Positions 6,020 to 12,140 of a stretch of 14,497 nucleotides of DNA are shown one piece after another. The stretch lies in the NCBI GenBank assembly GCA_017999195.1, contig JAGOBP010000033.1, positions 1-14,497 on the forward strand. The letters run 5' to 3'. The notes beneath the pieces were generated by a model that was given only the letters and a program-made list of their open reading frames with translations, was not told the origin of the DNA and did not search any database. Numbering within the stretch: position 1 is the stretch's first letter; each line of letters begins with the position of its first letter. The DNA comes from Thermoflexales bacterium. GTDB lineage: Bacteria > Chloroflexota > Anaerolineae > Fen-1058. A program made the position numbers and the translations under genes.

Positions 6020-6709
6020 CTAGGTGCGCCCTTGTAGTTTCATCAGCGCCACGTTGACGACGAACGTGATCGTCAGCAAAATCACGCCCAAAGCCAACGC
6101 CAAACTGAAATCACCCTGCCGCGTTTCAAGGACAATCGCCGTGGTCAGCACGCGCGTTTGTCCCGCGATGTTGCCGCCCACCAGCATCACTGCGCCCACT
6201 TCCGAGATGATGCCGCCAAACGCCGCGACGATGGCAGCCGTCACGCCGATGCGGGCCTCGGTCAAGATCGTCAGCGCCGTTTGCGATCGGGTGGCACCGA
6301 GCGCGATGATCTGGCGGCGCAGTTCGGGGTTGACGCTCTCCACGCTGGTCATCGTCAACCCGATCGTCAACGGCAGCGCGATCACGATCTGGGCGGCGAT
6401 CATGGCGCTGGGCGTAAACAGCCAGCGCAGCGAACCCAGCGGCCCGCTGCGCGACAAGAGCAGATACACCATCAAGCCCACGACGACGGGCGGCAAGCCC
6501 ATGCCGGTGTAGAGAATAGCCCGCACCACGCTCTTGCCGCGAAAGCGCGACAGGCCGATCAACGCGCCCAACGGCACGCCGCCGATCGTTGCGATGAGCA
6601 GCGCCAGACCGGTCACGCGCAGCGTCAACGCGACGATCTCGATGAGATCGGGACTGCTAAAAGCGCGCAGTAAGTCGTCGATGGAACACCTCGAAGTACG
6701 GTAGTGCAA
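6020..6709 (-). CDS. tupB: Tungstate ABC transporter permease TupB
   Basis: The membrane channel of the tungstate importer, probably acting as a homodimer with TupC and fed by TupA. The 229-aa frame shows about five membrane segments. The EAA coupling loop (about 130-152, LRRQIIALGATRSQTALTILTEAR) is followed by FGGIISEVGAVMLVGGNIAGQTRVLTTAIVLET, which is close to TupB (COG4662). The first codon is uncertain. The longest frame begins at a TTG (6707-6709) lying inside an 8-nt repeat array. No ATG or GTG occurs before the first membrane helix, although GAGGTG stands a few bases before an in-frame ATC. The gene follows tupA by about 77 nt in the same direction, consistent with one operon. Confidence 0.9.
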   Translation of the reverse strand: MHYRTSRCSIDDLLRAFSSPDLIEIVALTLRVTGLALLIATIGGVPLGALIGLSRFRGKSVVRAILYTGMGLPPVVVGLMVYLLLSRSGPLGSLRWLFTPSAMIAAQIVIALPLTIGLTMTSVESVNPELRRQIIALGATRSQTALTILTEARIGVTAAIVAAFGGIISEVGAVMLVGGNIAGQTRVLTTAIVLETRQGDFSLALALGVILLTITFVVNVALMKLQGRT

Positions 6710-6778
6710 TAGTAGGATAGTGCGGCAGTCGGCTGGCCTTCATCCGAACTACCGCACTATCTCACTACGCCACTATTG
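6694..6778. repeat. Two-armed inverted array of 8-nt units between tupA and tupB
   Basis: The left arm reads TAGTGCAA, TAGTAGGA, TAGTGCGG (6702-6725) then CAGT. The right arm reads AACTACCG, CACTATCT, CACTACGC, CACTATTG (6747-6778). The inner 13 bp (6717-6729 with 6748-6760) pair at 12 positions and the outer part pairs partly. It fills the tupA-tupB gap and overlaps the apparent start of tupB. As RNA it would form a large hairpin behind tupA. Confidence 0.85.
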
Positions 6779-6786
6779 AACTGCTT

Positions 6787-7749
6787 TTACGGATGAGCCG
6801 CTTTCCATTCGGCGGACGACGGGTAGAACAAGGGCGCGCCGTATTTGTCCTTGCCGTAATCGCCGATCTTTTGCTGCGTCTCGACCGAGTTGAGCCACGC
6901 AACGAACTTCATCGCTAGATCGTAGTTGACGCCGGGATGCTTGGCCGGATCGACGGCCAGCACACCGTAGGGATTCAACAGCGTCTTGTCTTTATTCTCG
7001 TCGATGGTGTTGCCACCCAGCACGACGATCAAGTTGGGCAGCTTGTCCTTCATCGCCAGATACGTGCCGCGATCGGAGACGGTGTACGCGCCTTGCTCGT
7101 TGGCAAAGTTCAGCGTGTCGCCCATGCCCTGGCCCAGCGCCTGATACCACTTCATCTCTTTCGTCGGCGTCACGCCCAGCGACGTCCAGATGCTCAGTTC
7201 TTTGGTGTTGGTGCCCGACTTGTCGCCGCGGCTGGCAAAGGTCGCCTCGGCGTTGAGGATGGCGTTGAAGGCATCCTTGGCCGAAGCCTGACCCACGATC
7301 TTGGCCGGATCGGCCTTGGGGCCGAGCAGGATGAAGTCATTGTACATCACGTCAAAGCGTTCTTTGGCGTGACCGTCGGCCACGAACTTATCCTCGGATT
7401 TGCGGGCGTGAACGAGCAAGACATCGGCGTCACCCTTGGTGCCAATCTCGATGGCCTGGCCAGTGCCCACCGCGACCACATCGACGCGGGCGCTGAATTT
7501 AGCCTGAAAATCAGGCAAAATCGCATCCAGCAAGCCGGAGTCGGCGGTGCTGGTCGTCGTCGCCAGGCGCAGCACTTGCTCACCGCTGGCCGCTGGGGCA
7601 GCTGGCTCGGTCGGCTTGGCCGAGGCCGCCGGTTCAGCCGGTTTCTGCGGCGCAGGCGTCGCCGCGGGGGCCGCCGCAGGCGCACACGCGCCAATCAGCA
7701 ATGACACAATCAACAGGAACATGACCATCGACAGTGAGCGACGTTTCAT
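6787..7749 (-). CDS. tupA: Tungstate-binding lipoprotein TupA
   Basis: The extracytoplasmic binding protein that captures tungstate for TupB/TupC. The ATG at 7749 is chosen because GGAGG ends 5 nt upstream; this gives 320 aa. A lipoprotein signal peptide (MKRRSLSMVMFLLIVSLLIGAC) has lipobox I-G-A-C with the lipid-bearing Cys at 22, followed by an Ala/Pro-rich linker to about 57 that tethers the domain. The TupA hallmark TTTST at 64-68 is followed by DSGLLDAILP. Further motifs are MYNDFILLGP, SRGDKSGTNTKE at 173-184 and AYTVSDRGTYL at 221-231. These Thr/Ser/Arg residues form the oxyanion site in the family. It is the first gene of the block and has a strong promoter and a palindrome in its leader. 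Tungstate is preferred over molybdate from the TTTS motif, not measured. Confidence 0.93.
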   Translation of the reverse strand: MKRRSLSMVMFLLIVSLLIGACAPAAAPAATPAPQKPAEPAASAKPTEPAAPAASGEQVLRLATTTSTADSGLLDAILPDFQAKFSARVDVVAVGTGQAIEIGTKGDADVLLVHARKSEDKFVADGHAKERFDVMYNDFILLGPKADPAKIVGQASAKDAFNAILNAEATFASRGDKSGTNTKELSIWTSLGVTPTKEMKWYQALGQGMGDTLNFANEQGAYTVSDRGTYLAMKDKLPNLIVVLGGNTIDENKDKTLLNPYGVLAVDPAKHPGVNYDLAMKFVAWLNSVETQQKIGDYGKDKYGAPLFYPSSAEWKAAHP

Positions 7750-7769
7750 CTTTTCCTCCATGGAATGAT

Positions 7770-7789
7770 CCGACCGCTATCTCGATCGG
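7770..7789. promoter_or_regulatory. Operator-like palindrome in the tupA leader
   Basis: CCGACCG (7770-7776) and CGATCGG (7783-7789) are inverted at 6 of 7 positions around a 6-nt centre. The palindrome lies just past the predicted tupA transcription start and before the SD, a good place for a repressor. It does not match the E. coli ModE site. CGATCG is very common in this DNA, which weakens the case. Confidence 0.4.
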
Positions 7790-7799
7790 GGATTGCGCC

Positions 7800-7828
7800 G
7801 TTATACCAGAAAAGCATATCCCTGTCAA
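7800..7828 (-). promoter_or_regulatory. Strong sigma-70-type promoter of tupA
   Basis: On the minus strand, perfect TTGACA (7823-7828) is followed by a 17-nt spacer and TATAAC (7800-7805, 5 of 6). TG stands before the -10, as in an extended -10. The transcript would start near 7793, about 44 nt before the tupA ATG. It is back to back with the glgC promoter. Confidence 0.8.
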
Positions 7829-7851
7829 AATAATCGGGCAGAAAATGGGGG

Positions 7852-7880
7852 TTGCAACCCTACCTCGACCGTGATATAAA
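7852..7880 (+). promoter_or_regulatory. Sigma-70-type promoter of glgC
   Basis: TTGCAA (7852-7857), a 17-nt spacer and TATAAA (7875-7880) lie about 50 nt before the glgC start. AGGAG stands 8 nt before that ATG. Confidence 0.65.
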
Positions 7881-7930
7881 GGGCGAGACCTTTTGCAGTC
7901 TTCAACCAACTCACGTTAGGAGAATTTAGC

Positions 7931-9193
7931 ATGCCAGCCATGAGCGATGTTGTGGGTGTCATCCTGGGCGGCGGGCGCGGCAATCGGCTCTTCCCCCTCA
8001 CGCGCGATCGGGCGAAACCCGCCGTCCCCATCGCCGGGAAATATCGCTTGATCGACGTGCCGATCAGCAACTGCATCAACTCCGGCATCTATCGGGTGGC
8101 CGTGCTCACGCAGTTCAACTCGGTGTCGCTGCACCGCCACATCGCGCGCACCTACATCTTCGACACGTTCCATCGCGGCTACGTGCAAGTGCTGGCCGCC
8201 GAACAGACCGCGTCGTCGGAAGCCTGGTATCAAGGCACGGCCGACGCGGTGCGCAAGCAACTGCTGGAAATTCAATCGTCCAATTGCGAATACGTCCTGA
8301 TTCTGGCGGGCGATCATCTGTATCACATGGATTACGCCGCGCTAGCGCAATATCACTGGGAACATCAGGCCGACATCACCGTGGCCGTGCAGCCGGTGCG
8401 CAAAGAAGAAGCGTCGCGCTTTGGTTTGCTCAAGCGCACGCCCGATGGCCGCATCGTGGACTTTGTCGAGAAGCCCAAAGACCCGGCCGTGCTGAACGGC
8501 CTGGTCAGCCGGGACGATCCCGCGCGGCCGTTCCTCGGCTCGATGGGCATCTATATGTTCAAGACCAAAGTGCTGGTCAATTTGTTGACGACGACCACCG
8601 ACGACGATTTCGGCGGCGAAGTCATTCCCAGCGCGATCAAGTCGCACGATGTCTTCGGCTTTGATTTTGACGGCTACTGGGAGGACATCGGAACCATCCG
8701 ATCGTTCTACGAAACCAACCTGGCGCTCAGCCGCTCCGATTCGCCGTTCAATTTGCACGATCCCGCCCGCCCCATCTACACTCGCCCGCGCCATCTGCCC
8801 AGTTCCATCATCGACGGCGCGACGCTGAATAATGTGCTGTTGTCGGACGGTTGTCACATCGGGCATGCCACCATCCGCGATTCCTTGATCGGCCTGCGCG
8901 GTTTCATCGCCGACGATGTGCAGATGAGTGACACGATCATGATGGGCTCGGACTTCTACGACCCGACCGGTTTTGCGCCGCCCGGCGGCGTGCCGTTGGG
9001 CATCGGCAAAGGCTGCTCCATCGAAGGCGCGATCCTGGACAAGAACGCGCGCCTGGGACCGGGCGTGATCATCAAGCCTTTCCCGCGCGGCACCGACATC
9101 ACCAACGATCTGTATTTTGTGCGCGACGGCATTGTGGTGATCGCCAAGAACACCATCATTCCGGCCGAAACCGTCATCGCCCCGCGCGATTGA
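7931..9193 (+). CDS. glgC: Glucose-1-phosphate adenylyltransferase (ADP-glucose pyrophosphorylase)
   Basis: Makes ADP-glucose from ATP and glucose-1-phosphate, the committed step of bacterial glycogen synthesis. The 420-aa length is normal. Motifs: GGGRGNRLFPLT at 13-24 (nucleotide loop), KPAVPIAGKYRLIDVPISNC from 29, WYQGTADAVR at 99-108, GDHLYHMDY at 127-135, FVEKPK at 178-183, SMGIYMF and YWEDIGTI. A left-handed beta-helix-type C-terminus carries the hexapeptide-like repeats. The GKYRLIDVPISNCINSGI form is closer to the cyanobacterial/plant branch than to E. coli. The ATG at 7931 has AGGAG at the right distance; the ATG at 7940 does not. It is monocistronic, with its own promoter and a strong terminator. 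No other glycogen gene is in the window. Confidence 0.95.
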   Translation: MPAMSDVVGVILGGGRGNRLFPLTRDRAKPAVPIAGKYRLIDVPISNCINSGIYRVAVLTQFNSVSLHRHIARTYIFDTFHRGYVQVLAAEQTASSEAWYQGTADAVRKQLLEIQSSNCEYVLILAGDHLYHMDYAALAQYHWEHQADITVAVQPVRKEEASRFGLLKRTPDGRIVDFVEKPKDPAVLNGLVSRDDPARPFLGSMGIYMFKTKVLVNLLTTTTDDDFGGEVIPSAIKSHDVFGFDFDGYWEDIGTIRSFYETNLALSRSDSPFNLHDPARPIYTRPRHLPSSIIDGATLNNVLLSDGCHIGHATIRDSLIGLRGFIADDVQMSDTIMMGSDFYDPTGFAPPGGVPLGIGKGCSIEGAILDKNARLGPGVIIKPFPRGTDITNDLYFVRDGIVVIAKNTIIPAETVIAPRD

Positions 9194-9204
9194 AATGACC
9201 CGAC

Positions 9205-9249
9205 AAAAAAGGCCGAGCGTTCCCACTTGGGAGCGCTCGGCCTTTTTTT
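9205..9249. terminator. Strong bidirectional intrinsic terminator (glgC / modE-like gene)
   Basis: GGCCGAGCG (9211-9219) pairs with CGCTCGGCC (9234-9242), and an inner TCCC/GGGA pair closes the hairpin. Seven T follow on the plus strand and six A precede it, so it can stop both glgC and the convergent regulator. Confidence 0.92.
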
Positions 9250-9264
9250 GTTACTTCACTTTGC

Positions 9265-9603
9265 CTAAGGCAGTGATCCAAAGGTCGTCTCAAACCGATC
9301 GTCGATCTCGTCGTGCAGGCCCTGCTCGAAGGCGCGGAAACGTTTCATCAGATCGCGGCCCTGCTCGGTCAACTCTGCGCCGCCGCCGCCCGCGCCGCCC
9401 ACCTGGGCATTGATCAACTTGTAGCCCAGGCCTTCCTCCATCTCGTGCAGCTTCTCCCACGCGCGATGATACGTGACTTTCATTTTCTCGGCCGCGCGGC
9501 TGATCGAGCCGGTCTGATCGATCGCCTCCAGCAGCTTCACACGCCACTCGCTCAACACCACCACGCCGTTGTGCTCGATCCACAGATTGAATTTGGGGTC
9601 CAT
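9265..9603 (-). CDS. ModE-type winged-helix DNA-binding protein lacking the oxyanion-binding domain
   Basis: A 112-aa transcription factor equivalent to the N-terminal half of ModE. It has LSEWRVKLLEAIDQTGSISRAAEKMKVTYHRAWEKLHEMEEGLG, then the wing with GGAGGGGAELTEQGRDLM. The pairing of GSI.RAA, Y.RAW and the GG.GGGA.LT wing is characteristic of ModE. The C-terminal molbindin (TOBE/Mop) repeats that bind molybdate or tungstate are absent; the frame ends about 20 residues after the wing. The ATG at 9603 lies 1 nt after the EamA stop, so translation is probably coupled; a longer frame upstream is unlikely. It may regulate the nearby tup/mod genes, but that is inference. Short ModE-like proteins are known, and how they sense metal is generally unclear. 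Confidence 0.88.
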   Translation of the reverse strand: MDPKFNLWIEHNGVVVLSEWRVKLLEAIDQTGSISRAAEKMKVTYHRAWEKLHEMEEGLGYKLINAQVGGAGGGGAELTEQGRDLMKRFRAFEQGLHDEIDDRFETTFGSLP

Positions 9604-9604
9604 G

Positions 9605-10540
9605 TTAGTTCTCTTCCAATCGCAGCGCGATAACGCTGCCAAAGATCAATGCCCCGCCGATCAGCTGCCCGCCGTCCAATGACTCGTGCAACAGCAGATA
9701 AGCCCAGATCGTCGTCAACACCGGTTCAAGCGTCGCCAGCAAATTCGCCGTGCCGGCAGGCAGATGTCCCAGACTGGCCGTATATAAACCAAAACCGCCG
9801 ATGGTGGGAATCACGGCCAGCACGATCAAGATCAACCAGCCGTCCAACTGCGGCCCCAACGACAGCAGCGAAGCCCGATCGGCCGGTGCGCCCGACAGCG
9901 ACAGCAGCGCAATCGGCAGCAGCGCGATGGCCGCCACGACAAAGGCCCCCAGCGTCGCCGTCCACGAATTGATGTGCCGTTGTGAGGTACGCTTGCCCAC
10001 TAAACTATAGCCCGTAAAACTAAAGGCCGACAACACGCCCACCAGAATGCCGCCCGCGTTCAAATTCCATTGGGCGGGATCGGTCGCTTTGGCGACAAGG
10101 ACGCAGCCCAGCAAACTGCTGACAAAAGCGGCAACGCGAATGGGGCTAAGCCGTTCCTTGAAGAAAAAGCGCGCGGCCAAAGCGGTGATCCCCGGCGAAG
10201 AATACACCATCACGGTTGAGACGGCTGCACCATTCAAGGCCACTGACCATGTCCACGTCACATTCATGAAGGTTAATGAAAGGCCGTAAAGGAGCAGCAA
10301 TTTCCGATCGGCGGCGGCGACGTTCAGCGCGCCTTTCCGAAAGATCAGCAGACCGATCAGCAGTGAGATCGTCACAATCACATCGCGCCAGAAGGCCAGC
10401 GTCATCGGCGCGACGGGATAGGTCTTCAGCAAGTAACTGATGAAGATGCCCGTCCACGACCAGAAGAAAATGCCGGTCAGGCCGATGAGATAGCCGCGAT
10501 TGAGCGCGGTGGATTTGGGTTGGTTGAGAGGAATGTCCAT
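9605..10540 (-). CDS. EamA/DMT-superfamily transporter (RhaT/YdcZ-like permease)
   Basis: A 311-aa inner-membrane protein with about ten hydrophobic segments forming two EamA repeats: one beginning GYLIGLTGIFFWSWTGIFIS, the other GGILVGVLSAFSFTGYSLVGKR. Typical end-of-repeat motifs are VYSSPGITALAARFFFKERLSPIRVAA and LEPVLTTIWAYLLLHESLDGGQLIGGALI. These transporters export or import small metabolites, and the substrate cannot be read from sequence. The ATG at 10540 is chosen because the longer frame runs into a repeat array and tilS. The stop TAA overlaps a purine-rich stretch just ahead of the ModE-like start, suggesting an operon with it; tilS lies 62 nt upstream in the same direction. Confidence 0.88.
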   Translation of the reverse strand: MDIPLNQPKSTALNRGYLIGLTGIFFWSWTGIFISYLLKTYPVAPMTLAFWRDVIVTISLLIGLLIFRKGALNVAAADRKLLLLYGLSLTFMNVTWTWSVALNGAAVSTVMVYSSPGITALAARFFFKERLSPIRVAAFVSSLLGCVLVAKATDPAQWNLNAGGILVGVLSAFSFTGYSLVGKRTSQRHINSWTATLGAFVVAAIALLPIALLSLSGAPADRASLLSLGPQLDGWLILIVLAVIPTIGGFGLYTASLGHLPAGTANLLATLEPVLTTIWAYLLLHESLDGGQLIGGALIFGSVIALRLEEN

Positions 10541-10542
10541 AA

Positions 10543-10598
10543 GCGTGTTACGTGCTGCGTAATGCGTGACACGAACCACGCAACACGCACCACGGGTA
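10543..10598. repeat. Inverted array of 7-nt units between tilS and the EamA gene
   Basis: Eight consecutive 7-nt units in a single register: GCGTGTT, ACGTGCT, GCGTAAT, GCGTGAC, then ACGAACC, ACGCAAC, ACGCACC, ACGGGTA. The first half is of GCGTG type and the second half has the complementary CACG theme. It fills essentially the whole gap and leaves no recognisable SD for the EamA gene. Confidence 0.85.
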
Positions 10599-10602
10599 GT
10601 GA

Positions 10603-12063
10603 CTAAGATTTTTTGAACACCAGTTTGATCATACGGCGCGTCTGCCCCGTCACGATAAACGGCTGGCCCACGCGCACACCCGGCACCCACGCAATACGAT
10701 CACCGGACATCAACAGCGGCAAACGGTCACGCACGAGGCGCGGTACTTTAACACTGATCAGCCAATCCTTCAATCGCAGCGGCGAGGCTTGACCGTGCGG
10801 CTGAAAGCGATCAGCAGATTGACGCGGCCGCAAGATCAACGGCTCGCTCAATTGATCAGCATCCAGATAGGCCGTAAATCCGCCCGATAGTTCATTCGGT
10901 CTTTCTGAAACGAGCGTCGTTTCCAGAGTCCACGCGGATTCGGGCAGGGGCGTCAGGCCAGGCGCGTTGACGGTCAGCGCGGACAAACCTTCGGGCAGCT
11001 GCGGCCAATCGGGCACGGTCAGTTGATCGCGCGGTGCGATGGTGAACGTGTCGTAACTAATTTCTAAGATCAAATTTTGCGGCAGCGTGGCTTGATCGCC
11101 CGTCGTCGCACGCGCCAGCAAATCGATCGCGTCTTCGATGTGGACGAAATCAACATCGCGCAACGAGGCTCGCAACTGCTGAATGGCGCGGCGCAAGAGG
11201 GCGCGCTGCGTACCGATCGGTTGTTCGCGCCACGCCGAGAGGCTGAACGTGATCGCGGTGGCGGTTTCATCGAGAATAGTCATGTCCCACGCGAAGTTGC
11301 GATGGGCTTCCAGCAATTCATAATCGGCGGTGACGACGGTGGCGGTGCGGCGCAGAATCGCGCGGAGGTTGGGATTGTACGTTTCCAACAGCGGCAACAG
11401 TTCGTGGCGCAAGCGATTGCGGAAGTGCGTCGTGTCCGCGTTAGTGGCATCGGTGCGATAAGCCAACGCGTGTTGCGCGCAATACGCTTCGATGTCGGCA
11501 CGCGGCACATCCAGCAAGGGGCGAATCAGTTCCACGTCTTTGGCCGCGGCCTCCAACTTCCACGCGTAGCGTCCAACTTCCAGTAGTTTAGTTTTCGGCA
11601 ACATGCCGCGCAAGCCAGCCAAGCCACTGCCGCGCAAGAAGTGCATCAACACTGACTCGGTTTGATCATCGGCATGGTGCGCCACCGCGATGGTTTCACT
11701 GCCCTGTGCCAAAGCCACGTCCAGCAAGAAACCGTAACGCACTTGCCGCGCGGCTTCTTCGATGGATAGTTTATGCAGGCGCGCATAGGCCGTAACGTCG
11801 CGCGAATCGATCGAGTACGGCAAGTCCCAGCATTGCGCCAGATCGCGCACGAAGTCCGCATCGGCGCGGGCTGCGTCGCCGCGCAGTTGATGATCGAGAT
11901 GCGCGACATGCAGGTGAAGGTTGTATTCCGGGGCGAGCGTTTTCAGCACATGCAGCAAGCACACCGAATCCGCGCCGCCGGAGACACCGACAATCATCGC
12001 GGAGTCACGCTCGATCAGATCGTGCTTGGCGCTGGCTCGGCGGACGACTGCAAGGATTTCCAT
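10603..12063 (-). CDS. tilS: tRNA(Ile)-lysidine synthase
   Basis: Converts the anticodon C34 of tRNA-Ile(CAU) to lysidine with ATP and lysine, an essential change that makes it read AUA. From the ATG at 12063 it is 486 aa. Motifs: PP-loop SGGADS at 28-33, HVAHLDHQLRG, HHADDQTESVLMHFLRGSGLAGLRGM from 129, IRPLLDVPRADIEAYC, RNRLRHELLP, and the C-terminal domain LRPRQSADRFQPHG...LKDWLISVKVPRLVRDRLPLL. The start is supported by a complete promoter ending 6 nt before it. Residues about 158-176, between PK and the VELIRPLLDV strand, look like an insertion: the usual sequence there is short, and the DNA carries the repeated GGAAGTTGGA of the intergenic arrays. It heads the tilS-EamA-modE cluster. 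Confidence 0.93.
   Translation of the reverse strand: MEILAVVRRASAKHDLIERDSAMIVGVSGGADSVCLLHVLKTLAPEYNLHLHVAHLDHQLRGDAARADADFVRDLAQCWDLPYSIDSRDVTAYARLHKLSIEEAARQVRYGFLLDVALAQGSETIAVAHHADDQTESVLMHFLRGSGLAGLRGMLPKTKLLEVGRYAWKLEAAAKDVELIRPLLDVPRADIEAYCAQHALAYRTDATNADTTHFRNRLRHELLPLLETYNPNLRAILRRTATVVTADYELLEAHRNFAWDMTILDETATAITFSLSAWREQPIGTQRALLRRAIQQLRASLRDVDFVHIEDAIDLLARATTGDQATLPQNLILEISYDTFTIAPRDQLTVPDWPQLPEGLSALTVNAPGLTPLPESAWTLETTLVSERPNELSGGFTAYLDADQLSEPLILRPRQSADRFQPHGQASPLRLKDWLISVKVPRLVRDRLPLLMSGDRIAWVPGVRVGQPFIVTGQTRRMIKLVFKKS
11552..11581. repeat. Short GGAAGTTGGA-type array inside tilS
   Basis: The exact 10-mer TCCAACTTCC occurs at 11552-11561 and 11572-11581, 20 nt apart. On the coding strand it reads as approximate 7-nt units (GGAAGTT, GGACGCT, ACGCGTG, GAAGTTG). 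It codes for LEVGRYAWKLE and keeps the frame. The same GGAAGTT/GATGTTG theme forms the array upstream of folD. Confidence 0.6.
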
Positions 12064-12069
12064 GAGTGG

Positions 12070-12098
12070 ATTATAATGACAAGGTGACAGGGTGACAA
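12070..12098 (-). promoter_or_regulatory. Leaderless promoter of tilS, -35 box supplied by a repeat unit
   Basis: On the minus strand TTGTCA (12093-12098, 5 of 6), exactly 17 nt, then perfect TATAAT (12070-12075), six bases (CCACTC) and the ATG at 12063. Transcription would start at or next to the start codon. The -35 lies inside the 8-nt array described next. Confidence 0.8.
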
Positions 12099-12109
12099 GG
12101 TGACACACC
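12078..12109. repeat. Single-arm array of 8-nt units between tilS and the deacetylase
   Basis: Four units in perfect register: GACAAGGT, GACAGGGT, GACAAGGT, GACACACC. There is no opposing arm. Read on the minus strand, two of the units each present TTGTCA. Confidence 0.85.
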
Positions 12110-12140
12110 ACGAAGCATGCACCGCGCGAAAGGGGAATTT

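Noticed and set aside
6937..7704. Plus-strand open frame of 255 codons opposite tupA
   Set aside because: It is antisense to tupA, which has signal peptide, lipobox and family motifs. The opposite frame ends in a low-complexity Arg/Gly run derived from the Ala/Pro linker.
7770..7789. Classical ModE operator upstream of tupA
   Set aside because: The palindrome lacks the TATA-rich half-sites of the E. coli ModE consensus, so it is reported only as an unassigned operator-like site.
8342..9226. Minus-strand open frame of 294 codons opposite glgC
   Set aside because: It is a shadow of glgC codon usage. The product is a His/Asp/Arg-rich string without motifs, and it would run through the glgC terminator region.
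10543..10598. CRISPR-like array
   Set aside because: Units of 7-8 nt without spacers of 25-40 nt, degenerate units and no cas genes rule out CRISPR; the same holds for the other short-unit arrays.
10541..10690. N-terminal extension of the EamA transporter to position 10690
   Set aside because: The extension is translated from the repeat array and the end of tilS and has no transporter character. The ATG at 10540 gives a normal-length protein.
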